In this document: in pieces, positions 7,325-13,908 of the stretch
Position numbering within the stretch: the first letter of the stretch is position 1
How the letters are laid out: each line of letters starts with the position of its first letter
DNA from: Clostridia bacterium
GTDB taxonomy: Bacteria; Bacillota_A; Clostridia; Oscillospirales; CAG-382
Reading direction: 5' to 3'
NCBI GenBank assembly: GCA_017517985.1
Contig: JAFWWX010000004.1
Location: 1-17,102, forward strand
DNA: 17,102 nt
The notes under the pieces: model-generated
What the model was told of the DNA's origin: nothing
What the model saw: the letters and a program-made list of their open reading frames with translations, nothing else
Databases searched by the model: none
Program-made: the position numbers and the translations under genes

Positions 7325-8746
7325 ATGAGAAAGTTTGATACAAAGGTACAGCATTTAAAATATAAAGTGCTTCGCGAAGTGGCAAGACAGGCATGGAATG
7401 ACACTCTTCTTGACAATATACTTGAAATACCTAAGAAAATTGTACCCGGTAAGACATCAACAATGCGTTGCTGTGTTTACAAAGAGCGTGCCATCCTTGG
7501 TGAACGTGTTAAAATTGCCATGGGCGGAGACAAGGAAAATCCAAATGTAATTGAGGTAATCGAAATTGCTTGTGATGAGTGCCCTGCAGCAGGTTTTGAG
7601 GTGACTGATTCCTGCAGAGGGTGCCTTGCTCACAGATGTGAAGATGTGTGTAAAAGAGGAGCCATTTCCTTTGACCACAACCACGTAGCTCATATTGATA
7701 AATCAAAGTGTGTTGAATGCGGTCAATGTGCAAAGGTTTGTCCTTATTCGGCAATCGTAAACCGCAAGCGTCCGTGTCAGAATGCTTGTAAGATTAAAGC
7801 GATTTCTATAAATGAGGAAAATGCTGCTGCAATAGATAACAGCAAGTGTACTGCATGTGGAGCTTGTGTATATCAATGCCCGTTCGGTGCTATTATGGAT
7901 AAGTCATATATTCTGAATGTTATTGACCTGATTAAGAAAAGCGAGGACAATCAGAAGTATAAAGTATATGCAATGGTTGCACCTTCAATCTCCAGCCAGT
8001 TTACTTATGCAAAGCTCGGTCAGGTAATAAAAGGACTTAAAGAGCTTGGATTTTATACGGTAATTGAAGCGGCACTTGGTGCAGATATGGTTGCACAATC
8101 TGAATCAAAGGAACTTGCAGAAAAAGGACTTTTGACGAGCTCATGCTGTCCGGCTTTTGTTTCCTATGTGAAATCAGCGTTTCCTGATTTGGTTAAATAT
8201 ATTTCCCACAATCTTTCACCGATGGCAACGCTTGCAAAGTATATCAAGGAAACAGATGCAAACTCAAGGATTGTGTTTATTGGACCTTGCACAGCTAAAA
8301 AGGCTGAAGCACAGCTTGAAGATGTAAAGCCTTATGTAGATGCTGTTATGACTTTTGAAGAGCTTCAGGCTCTCTATGACAGCAAGGATATTGATATAAC
8401 AGCGCTTGATGAAGATGTGCTTGATAATGCTTCGTACTTTGGCAGAATTTTTGCACGCTCCGGTGGCCTTTCTGATGCTGTAGCACAGGGGTTAAAGGAA
8501 CAGAAAATAGATTTTGATTTGAATGCAATTCCTTGTGATGGAATAGAAGCTTGCAAGATGGCACTTCTTAAATTGAGCAAAGGTGTGCTTGATGCAAACT
8601 TTATCGAAGGTATGGCGTGTGTCGGCGGGTGTATCGGCGGTGCTGGATGCCTGACTCACGGTGAAAAAAACAAATCAGAAGTTGATAAATACGGCAGAGA
8701 AGCTCTTGAAAAAACAATTTCACATGCCGTTGCTGTGTTAAAATAG
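7325..8746 (+). CDS. hydA2: Monomeric ferredoxin-dependent [FeFe] hydrogenase (HydA2)
   Basis: A 473-residue soluble [FeFe] hydrogenase that reduces protons to H2 with reduced ferredoxin, or the reverse. The H-cluster motifs are L1 TSSCCPAF (C274, C275), L2 GPCTAKKAE (C322) and L3 EGMACVGGCIGG (C432, C436). The N-terminal half is rich in Fe-S sites: C97, C100, C105, C109; C129, C132, C135, C139; C151 and C155; C175, C178, C181, C185. The absence of NADH-binding subunits next to it and the monomer-like domain plan fit group B hydrogenases and the HydA2 of R. albus, which follows hydS there as well. L3 keeps the catalytic methionine that HydS lacks, while L2 has glycine where group A enzymes have methionine. 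The gene starts 12 bases after the phosphatase with AAGGAGAG as ribosome site and is the last gene of the operon. The maturation genes (hydEFG) are not in the window. Confidence 0.94.
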   Translation: MRKFDTKVQHLKYKVLREVARQAWNDTLLDNILEIPKKIVPGKTSTMRCCVYKERAILGERVKIAMGGDKENPNVIEVIEIACDECPAAGFEVTDSCRGCLAHRCEDVCKRGAISFDHNHVAHIDKSKCVECGQCAKVCPYSAIVNRKRPCQNACKIKAISINEENAAAIDNSKCTACGACVYQCPFGAIMDKSYILNVIDLIKKSEDNQKYKVYAMVAPSISSQFTYAKLGQVIKGLKELGFYTVIEAALGADMVAQSESKELAEKGLLTSSCCPAFVSYVKSAFPDLVKYISHNLSPMATLAKYIKETDANSRIVFIGPCTAKKAEAQLEDVKPYVDAVMTFEELQALYDSKDIDITALDEDVLDNASYFGRIFARSGGLSDAVAQGLKEQKIDFDLNAIPCDGIEACKMALLKLSKGVLDANFIEGMACVGGCIGGAGCLTHGEKNKSEVDKYGREALEKTISHAVAVLK

Positions 8747-8752
8747 TATGTC

Positions 8753-8810
8753 TTAAACGTATATATGAATGAAGTTATCAAAAATGATAAGATTGGGTTA
8801 CGTTTTTAAT
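8753..8810 (+). terminator. AT-rich inverted repeats after hydA2, possible weak terminator or operator
   Basis: Two nested inverted repeats follow hydA2. The outer arms are AAACGTA (8755-8761) and TACGTTT (8799-8805), continuing into TTTTTAATTATT. The inner arms are TTATCA (8775-8780) and TGATAA (8785-8790), separated by AAAA. The outer pair followed by T's could terminate the hydS-hydA2 transcript, but the stem is only seven bases with a long interior, so this is weak. The inner palindrome lies 23 bases upstream of the -35 of the next gene and could bind a dimeric regulator. It does not match the Rex consensus. Confidence 0.35.
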
Positions 8811-8812
8811 TA

Positions 8813-8841
8813 TTCCCAAATATAGTTTTATGTTGTATAAT
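8813..8841 (+). promoter_or_regulatory. Sigma-A-type promoter of the iron alcohol dehydrogenase gene
   Basis: A perfect -10 hexamer TATAAT (8836-8841) stands 17 bases after TTCCCA (8813-8818), which matches four of six positions of TTGACA. The surroundings are very AT-rich, as in clostridial promoters. Transcription would start near 8848 and leave a leader of about 55 bases before the ATG at 8904. The 157-base gap after hydA2 and the change of gene theme support a new transcription unit here. Confidence 0.6.
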
Positions 8842-8903
8842 TAAATATATAAAGAACTAAATTTAATAAATTTAAAAATACATATAATAAAGGAGAAATT
8901 GTA

Positions 8904-10121
8904 ATGGCTCGTTTTACATTACCTCGTGACTTATATCACGGCAAAGGTGCACTTGAGGCACTCAAAACACTCAAAGGTACACGCGCAATGGTTTGCGTAG
9001 GCGGCGGTTCTATGAAACGCTTCGGTTTTCTTGATAAGGTAACTACATACCTTAAAGAAGCAGGGATGGAAGTTGAAGTTTTTGAAGGTATTGAGCCGGA
9101 TCCTTCTGTTGATACCGTTATGCGCGGTGCAGAAGCTATGACAAAATTCCAACCGGACTGGATTGTTGCCATCGGCGGTGGTTCTCCGATTGATGCCGCA
9201 AAAGCTATGTGGATTAAGTACGAATATCCGGAAATCACATTTGAGGAAATGTGTGTAGTATTCGGTATCCCTGAACTTCGTAAAAAGGCTCATTTCTGTG
9301 CTATTCCTTCAACATCAGGTACAGCAACAGAAGTTACAGCTTTCTCTGTTATCACAGACTATGAAAAAGGTATCAAATATCCCCTTGCAGATTTTGAAAT
9401 TACCCCTGATGTTGCTATTGTAGATCCTGAACTTGCTGAAACGATGCCTCAGAAGCTTACAGCTCACACAGGTATGGATGCTATGACACATGCTATTGAA
9501 GCTTATGTTTCAACTGCAAACTGCGAATTTACTGATCCCCTTGCAATATTTGCAATTAAAATGATTCAGTCTGCTCTCGTTGGTTCTTATAACGGCGATA
9601 TGACAAAGCGTGCTTCTATGCATAATGCTCAGTGTCTTGCAGGCATGGCGTTCTCTAATGCTCTTCTTGGTATCGTTCATTCAATGGCTCACAAAACAGG
9701 TGCAGTTTTTGAAGATTTAGGTGCTCACATAATTCATGGTGCTGCTAATGCTATGTATCTTCCTAAAGTTATTGCATTTAATGCAAAAGATGAAACAGCT
9801 AAAAAGCGTTATGGTGTGATTGCAGACTATATGGGACTCGGCGGTGCAGACGATGATGAAAAAGTTGCAAACCTTATTGCATATCTTCGTGGAATGAACG
9901 ATGCTCTTAATATTCCACAGTGCATCAAAAACTACGGAGCAGACAGCTATCCTTGCGAAAACGGATTTGTTCCTGAAAAAATATTCCTTGAAAGACTTCC
10001 TGAAATTGCAAAGAATGCAGTTGCTGATGCTTGTACAGGTTCTAATCCTCGTAAGATTTCTGTTGAAGAAATGGAAAAACTTCTCAAATGCTGTTATTAT
10101 GACACAGAAGTTGATTTTTAA
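8904..10121 (+). CDS. Iron-containing alcohol dehydrogenase, probably NADPH-preferring
   Basis: A 405-residue group III alcohol dehydrogenase that interconverts short aldehydes or ketones and alcohols. The N-terminal Rossmann part has VCVGGGSMKRFGFLDKV, which resembles the GGGSxKK motif of the NADPH-dependent YqhD/butanol dehydrogenase branch, and then VAIGGGSPIDAAK. Iron ligands are D192 and H196 (GMDAMTHAIEAY), H259 (IVHSMAHK) and, most likely, H278. The spacing between the last two ligands is 19 residues where AdhE has 14, because of a short insertion around FEDLGA. The ATG follows AAAGGAGAAA with good spacing. It has its own promoter and a strong terminator, so it appears to be transcribed alone. 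The nearby nfnAB genes make NADPH, which fits the inferred cofactor, but neither substrate nor cofactor is proven. Confidence 0.9.
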   Translation: MARFTLPRDLYHGKGALEALKTLKGTRAMVCVGGGSMKRFGFLDKVTTYLKEAGMEVEVFEGIEPDPSVDTVMRGAEAMTKFQPDWIVAIGGGSPIDAAKAMWIKYEYPEITFEEMCVVFGIPELRKKAHFCAIPSTSGTATEVTAFSVITDYEKGIKYPLADFEITPDVAIVDPELAETMPQKLTAHTGMDAMTHAIEAYVSTANCEFTDPLAIFAIKMIQSALVGSYNGDMTKRASMHNAQCLAGMAFSNALLGIVHSMAHKTGAVFEDLGAHIIHGAANAMYLPKVIAFNAKDETAKKRYGVIADYMGLGGADDDEKVANLIAYLRGMNDALNIPQCIKNYGADSYPCENGFVPEKIFLERLPEIAKNAVADACTGSNPRKISVEEMEKLLKCCYYDTEVDF

Positions 10122-10146
10122 TAACGGATACACCGTGTAATATCAT

Positions 10147-10185
10147 AAATGACGGTTGCCGAGTTCCGGTAGCCGTCATTTTTTT
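10147..10185 (+). terminator. Intrinsic terminator after the iron alcohol dehydrogenase
   Basis: GACGGTTGCC (10151-10160) pairs with GGTAGCCGTC (10168-10177) over ten base pairs including two G-U pairs, with a seven-base loop. The stem extends through AAAT and ATTT, followed by a T-run up to 10185. This is a standard Rho-independent terminator. Its T-run ends only 15 bases before the nfnA start and nearly touches the nfnA ribosome site, and I see no clear promoter between, so it may also limit read-through into nfnAB. Confidence 0.88.
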
Positions 10186-10200
10186 GAACGGAGAGATAGT

Positions 10201-11055
10201 ATGTATAAAATTATTGAAAAGAAGATTTTAAATGAAGCGGTTGTTCAGCTTCAGATAGAGGCGCCTTTAGTAGCTCGTAAGGCAAAACCCGGACAGTTTA
10301 TTATTTTAAGAGTTGATGAAGATGGAGAAAGAATTCCCCTTACAGTTGCCGGGGTTAATAAAGAAAAAGGAACGGTAAAAATTATTGTTCAAATTGTCGG
10401 TGGAACAACTGAAAAACTCAGCCACAAACAAGAAGGGGAGTATATTTCGGATTTTGTAGGTCCTTTAGGTGTACCAACACATATTGACGGTATAAAAAGG
10501 GCTTGTATAGTCGGCGGTGGTGTTGGATGCGCAATAGCTATGCCGATAGCTGAGAAGCTTCACGAAATGGGAGCTCAAGTAACAAGCATTATAGGTTTTA
10601 GAAGTAAGGAACTTTTAATCCTTGAAGATGAATTTAAAAATTGTTCTGACACATTAAAAATCATGACAGATGACGGCTCTTACGGTGAAAAGGGAAATGT
10701 AACAGCTCCTTTAAAAGAAATGCTTGAAAATGGCGAAAAATTTGATATTATAATTGCAATAGGACCTCTTGTTATGATGAAATACGTTGTATTGACCGCA
10801 AAACCTTTTGCAACACCTGTAACCGTTTCTATGAATCCTATTATGATTGACGGAACAGGAATGTGCGGTGGTTGCAGATTAAGCCTGAATGTGAACGGAG
10901 AAAAAGTAACAAAGTTTGCGTGTGTTGATGGTCCTGATTTTAATGGATATGAAGTTGACTTTGATGAGGCAATCTCCCGAGGAAAAATGTATTCAACATT
11001 TGAAAAACACGCACATGAAGCAACGTGTAGTCTGTTTAAAAAGGAGGTAGAATGA
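10201..11055 (+). CDS. nfnA: NfnA: small subunit of NADH-dependent ferredoxin:NADP+ oxidoreductase
   Basis: A 284-residue FAD/NAD-binding protein of the ferredoxin-reductase type, related to PyrK. In the NfnAB complex it binds FAD and a [2Fe-2S] cluster and oxidises NADH. Seen are the FAD-binding KPGQFIILRV and ERIPLTVAG motifs, the nucleotide-binding CIVGGGVGCAIAMPIAEKL, and the cluster motif DGTGMCGGCR...FACVDGPDF with likely ligands D217, C222, C225 and C241. The stand-alone pair with nfnB and the lack of a dihydroorotate dehydrogenase gene argue for Nfn rather than PyrK. I chose the ATG at 10201, preceded by GGAGAG; an in-frame TTG at 10156 lies inside the terminator hairpin and would add 15 unrelated residues. 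The older names sulfide dehydrogenase beta subunit and SudB refer to the same family. Confidence 0.92.
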   Translation: MYKIIEKKILNEAVVQLQIEAPLVARKAKPGQFIILRVDEDGERIPLTVAGVNKEKGTVKIIVQIVGGTTEKLSHKQEGEYISDFVGPLGVPTHIDGIKRACIVGGGVGCAIAMPIAEKLHEMGAQVTSIIGFRSKELLILEDEFKNCSDTLKIMTDDGSYGEKGNVTAPLKEMLENGEKFDIIIAIGPLVMMKYVVLTAKPFATPVTVSMNPIMIDGTGMCGGCRLSLNVNGEKVTKFACVDGPDFNGYEVDFDEAISRGKMYSTFEKHAHEATCSLFKKEVE

Positions 11056-11056
11056 T

Positions 11057-12481
11057 ATGGCTAAAGCAAATATGTCAATCACTCGCAATCAGATGCCTAC
11101 ACAGGATCCAAGAATTCGTGCACATAATTTCGATGAGGTTGCTTTAGGATATTCAGAAGAAACGGCAATAAACGAAGCAATGCGTTGTTTAAATTGTAAA
11201 AATATGCCTTGCGTTGACGGTTGTCCAGTAAAAATTCATATTCCGGAATTTATCTCCGCTATCAAGGAAGGTGATTTTGAGGGAGCATATCAGATTATTA
11301 CAAAGTCTTCTTCGTTGCCGGCGGTTTGCGGCAGAGTATGCCCTCAGGAAACACAGTGCGAATCAAAATGCGTAAGAGGTATTAAAGGAGAATCGGTAGG
11401 TATAGGAAGGCTTGAAAGATTTGTTGCAGACTGGCATAATACGTTCGCTAAGGATGCTCCCGAAAAGCCTGATTCAAATGGTCATAAAGTAGCTATAGTC
11501 GGATCGGGACCCTCGGGTTTAACTTGCGCAGGTGATCTCGCTAAAAAAGGCTATGATGTAACTGTTTATGAAGCACTTCATACAGCGGGCGGTGTTTTGG
11601 TTTATGGAATTCCCGAGTTCCGTTTGCCAAAAGCAATTGTTGCAAAAGAAGTAGATGCTTTGAATAAGCTTGGCGTTAAGATTGAAACCAATGTCGTTAT
11701 AGGAAAAACTTTGACAGTAGATGAATTGTTTGATATGGGCTTTGAGGCAGTGTTTATTGGGTCAGGCGCAGGACTTCCTAATTTTATGGGTATTCCCGGA
11801 GAGTCTCTTAACGGCGTGTATTCTGCTAACGAGTTTTTGACGAGAAGCAACTTGATGAAATCTTATCTTGAAAATCCTGAAACACCTATTATGAAAGGCG
11901 GCAATGTTGCAGTTGTTGGCGGCGGTAATGTTGCTATGGATGCTGCAAGAACAGCTCTTAGACTTGGCGCTGAAAAAGTATATGTTATTTACCGCCGATC
12001 GATGGATGAACTTCCGGCGAGACGAGAGGAAGTGGAACATGCTGAAGAAGAAGGAATTGAATTCCGTCTGCTTTGCAACCCTACTGAAATTCTTGGATAT
12101 AATAACCCTGATGATACTAAAGATCCTAAAAACGGCTTTGTAAAAGGAATGCGTTGTATTAGAATGGAGCTTGGAGAACTTGATGCAAAAGGCAGAAGAC
12201 GCCCTGCTCCAATTCCCGGAAGTGAATTTGAGATTGATGTGGATACTGTTATCATGTCAATTGGAACATCACCAAATCCATTGATCAAAGTTACAACTGA
12301 AGGGCTTGAGGTAAATTCAAGAGGCGGTATAATCGTCAACGAAGATGGTTTAACATCTCGTAATGCAGTTTATGCAGGTGGCGATGCAGTAACAGGTGCA
12401 GCAACGGTTATATCTGCAATGGGGGCAGGTAAAACAGCAGCCAATGCAATTAACGAATATCTTAAAGGAAAAAAATGCTGA
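11057..12481 (+). CDS. nfnB: NfnB: large subunit of NADH-dependent ferredoxin:NADP+ oxidoreductase (GltA-like)
   Basis: A 474-residue flavoprotein related to the small subunit of glutamate synthase (often named gltA or gltD). In Nfn it holds FAD and two [4Fe-4S] clusters, reduces NADP+ and bifurcates electrons between NADH and ferredoxin. The N-terminal cysteine sets are C44, C47, C52, C56 and C91, C95, C101, C105. The FAD-binding Rossmann motif is VGSGPSG (148-154), and the NADP-binding one is in VVGGGNVAMDAARTALRLGA. The C-terminal YAGGDAVTGAATVISAMGAG is the conserved FAD contact. No large glutamate synthase subunit lies nearby, and the gene is coupled to nfnA: its ATG comes one base after the nfnA stop with AAGGAGGT inside nfnA. 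Length matches characterised NfnB proteins. Confidence 0.93.
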   Translation: MAKANMSITRNQMPTQDPRIRAHNFDEVALGYSEETAINEAMRCLNCKNMPCVDGCPVKIHIPEFISAIKEGDFEGAYQIITKSSSLPAVCGRVCPQETQCESKCVRGIKGESVGIGRLERFVADWHNTFAKDAPEKPDSNGHKVAIVGSGPSGLTCAGDLAKKGYDVTVYEALHTAGGVLVYGIPEFRLPKAIVAKEVDALNKLGVKIETNVVIGKTLTVDELFDMGFEAVFIGSGAGLPNFMGIPGESLNGVYSANEFLTRSNLMKSYLENPETPIMKGGNVAVVGGGNVAMDAARTALRLGAEKVYVIYRRSMDELPARREEVEHAEEEGIEFRLLCNPTEILGYNNPDDTKDPKNGFVKGMRCIRMELGELDAKGRRRPAPIPGSEFEIDVDTVIMSIGTSPNPLIKVTTEGLEVNSRGGIIVNEDGLTSRNAVYAGGDAVTGAATVISAMGAGKTAANAINEYLKGKKC

Positions 12482-12486
12482 AAATC

Positions 12487-12515
12487 TTGACAATATCGTG
12501 GGAATGAGTTATAAT
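12487..12515 (+). promoter_or_regulatory. Full-consensus sigma-A promoter upstream of the ATP synthase operon
   Basis: TTGACA (12487-12492) and TATAAT (12510-12515) both match the consensus exactly, with the ideal 17-base spacer. Transcription should start near 12521-12524. The hexamers begin only six bases after the nfnB stop. The predicted start site is directly followed by a strong terminator hairpin, so transcripts either end after about 45 bases or read through into the ATP synthase operon. Confidence 0.88.
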
Positions 12516-12525
12516 ATTAAATAAG

Positions 12526-12569
12526 AGCAAAGGCGTTCTGATATTAGTCAGGACGCCTTTGCTTTTTTT
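12526..12569 (+). terminator. Strong intrinsic terminator, possibly an attenuator of the ATP synthase operon
   Basis: AGCAAAGGCGTTCTGA (12526-12541) pairs with TCAGGACGCCTTTGCT (12548-12563) over 16 base pairs with one G-U pair, and the next pair can extend the stem to a four-base loop. Seven T's follow (12563-12569). It can end the nfnAB transcript. Because it lies within a few bases of the predicted start site of the consensus promoter, it can also stop that promoter's transcripts at once. GACGTTTTTGC at 12601-12611 nearly repeats the right arm (GACGCCTTTGC, 12552-12562) and could pair with the left arm in read-through RNA. Confidence 0.9.
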
Positions 12570-12632
12570 CTGCAAGTCATTGCTTGTTAAGGTTTGTAGT
12601 GACGTTTTTGCAAAAGATAGGAGGGCTTATAA

Positions 12633-12749
12633 ATGTATAAGAAAATAATAACAACCGGAATAGGAGTTTCTGCCTGTATTGCGGCTGCTTTAACGATTGG
12701 AGGTATAGGCTGTTTATTATGGATAAAAAGAAAAGGACAACAGGAATAG
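12633..12749 (+). CDS. 38-residue single-span membrane miniprotein upstream of atpB
   Basis: A short open frame starts at ATG 12633 with an ideal AGGAGGG ribosome site (12619-12625) seven bases upstream, and ends at TAG 12747-12749. The product begins MYKKIITTG, has one hydrophobic segment at about residues 9-31 rich in glycine, alanine and isoleucine with cysteines at 15 and 27, and ends in KRKGQQE. The positive ends suggest a single transmembrane helix. It overlaps the start of atpB by 31 bases in another frame. Many bacteria have atpI or atpZ at this place, but those proteins are longer and have two or more membrane segments, so this is not a normal copy of either. It may be an assembly or regulatory miniprotein, or a leader peptide that drives coupled translation of atpB. 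No homologue is known to me. Confidence 0.7.
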   Translation: MYKKIITTGIGVSACIAAALTIGGIGCLLWIKRKGQQE

Positions 12750-13528
12750 TTGCTTTTGCTATTCTTGCACTTATATTAATGATTGGTACCATAATTGTAA
12801 AATCCCCCGGCAGCCATGAATCTATAAGAGAATTAATGCGGGATGCCGTTCTTCATGAGACGAATAAGATAAGTCTTTTTGGCTTAAAGAATGTAAATCC
12901 CGGACTCATCTCAGCTGTTACTGTTACGGGAATACTTTTTGTGATTGCACTAATCATTAGAATATTTGTGATTCCAAAATTTAAAATGGTTCCGGGAAAG
13001 CTTCAGCTTATTCTTGAGACACTGGTTGGATTTTTTGAGAATCTTGCAAAATCCAACAGTCCGCACCGTAATAAATTTTTAGGTGCATATGTTTTCACCG
13101 CAGGCGTGTACATATTTGTAGGAACAATACTTGAACTATTTGGTATTCAAGTGGTTACAACACACGGAACATCAATGGCACTGCCTGCTCCGCTTGCAGA
13201 TATCAACGGGGCAATAATGATAGGATGCCTTTCATATCTTGTTATCCTATCGGGCGGTATAGCAGAAAATAAATTAAAAGGAGTGGGAAAAACCTTAAAA
13301 GAATTTTCTCTTCCCATATCAATGAGCTTTCGTCTTTTTGGTGCACTTTTAAGCGGTGCCCTTGTAACAGAGCTTGTTTATCACTATATTCATTTAAGCT
13401 ATGGTCTTCCGGTACTTGTCGGAGTATTGTTTACATTGCTTCACGCCGTTATTCAGGCGTATGTACTTACAATGCTCACATCTCTTTTTTACGGCGAGGT
13501 ATCAGAGCCGGCTCGCGTTAAGAAATAA
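12719..13528 (+). CDS. atpB: F-type ATP synthase subunit a
   Basis: A 269-residue integral membrane protein that forms the ion half-channels next to the c ring. The essential arginine is R205 in the motif PISMSFRLFGALLSG, and Q246 in LHAVIQAYVLTMLTSLFY is the conserved glutamine of the last helix. Hydrophobic segments include residues 10-27, 60-80 and several further spans. The sequence is somewhat unusual after the arginine: the common RLFGN is RLFGA. The ATG lies inside the 38-residue miniprotein gene, with GGAGG 15 bases upstream (rather far), so translation is probably coupled. It is the first structural gene of the operon, 22 bases before atpE. Confidence 0.94.
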   Translation: MDKKKRTTGIVAFAILALILMIGTIIVKSPGSHESIRELMRDAVLHETNKISLFGLKNVNPGLISAVTVTGILFVIALIIRIFVIPKFKMVPGKLQLILETLVGFFENLAKSNSPHRNKFLGAYVFTAGVYIFVGTILELFGIQVVTTHGTSMALPAPLADINGAIMIGCLSYLVILSGGIAENKLKGVGKTLKEFSLPISMSFRLFGALLSGALVTELVYHYIHLSYGLPVLVGVLFTLLHAVIQAYVLTMLTSLFYGEVSEPARVKK

Positions 13529-13550
13529 TTAAAATTTGGAGGTTTAAGAT

Positions 13551-13892
13551 ATGAAAAAGAACATTAAAAGAATCTTTACGGCAGTGATGCTGCTTGCGAT
13601 GATATTTACATTGACAATCCCTGCTTTCGCTGCAGGTGAAGCCGAAACGGTTGCAGCAGCCGACAATGCGCTTGGTGACAAAGCACTTGCGGCAGCGATT
13701 GCAGTTGGACTTGCGGCAGCGGCCGGTGCAATCGGTATGGGCTGGGCTATTGCAAAATCTGCAGAAGCGATTTCCCGTCAGCCTGAGGCTGAAAACAAAA
13801 TCCGTACAACATTGATGCTTGGTCTTGTTTTCGTTGAAACAGCTATTATCTACGCACTTGTTATTGCAATACTGATTATATTCGTATTGTAA
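13551..13892 (+). CDS. atpE: F-type ATP synthase subunit c with signal-peptide-like N-terminus
   Basis: A 113-residue c subunit; typical bacterial ones have 70-90. The canonical two-helix hairpin starts near residue 44 and has the R76-Q77-P78 loop and the ion-binding glutamate E96 in FVETAIIYALV. Before it is an extra 40 residues: MKKNIKR, a hydrophobic core, then TIPAFAAGEAE, which looks like a cleavable signal peptide with AFA as the cleavage motif. In helix 1 the usual GxGxGxGxG reads AxAxAxGxG (residues 56-64). The position of the Na+-ligand glutamine of Ilyobacter is M63, while hydroxyl (T97) and tyrosine (Y101) positions are kept, so the coupling ion is not clear; H+ is somewhat more likely. 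A good ribosome site (GGAGG) precedes the ATG. Confidence 0.95.
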   Translation: MKKNIKRIFTAVMLLAMIFTLTIPAFAAGEAETVAAADNALGDKALAAAIAVGLAAAAGAIGMGWAIAKSAEAISRQPEAENKIRTTLMLGLVFVETAIIYALVIAILIIFVL

Positions 13893-13908
13893 GGAAGGAG
13901 GAAAATCA

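Noticed and set aside
10156..10200. Upstream TTG start for nfnA
   Set aside because: It would lie inside the terminator hairpin and add residues unlike the family; the ATG at 10201 has a ribosome site and the expected start.
10156..12481. Alternative reading of the pair as PyrK plus glutamate synthase small subunit
   Set aside because: No pyrD or large glutamate synthase gene is adjacent, and the two genes are coupled with lengths and cysteine sets of NfnA and NfnB.
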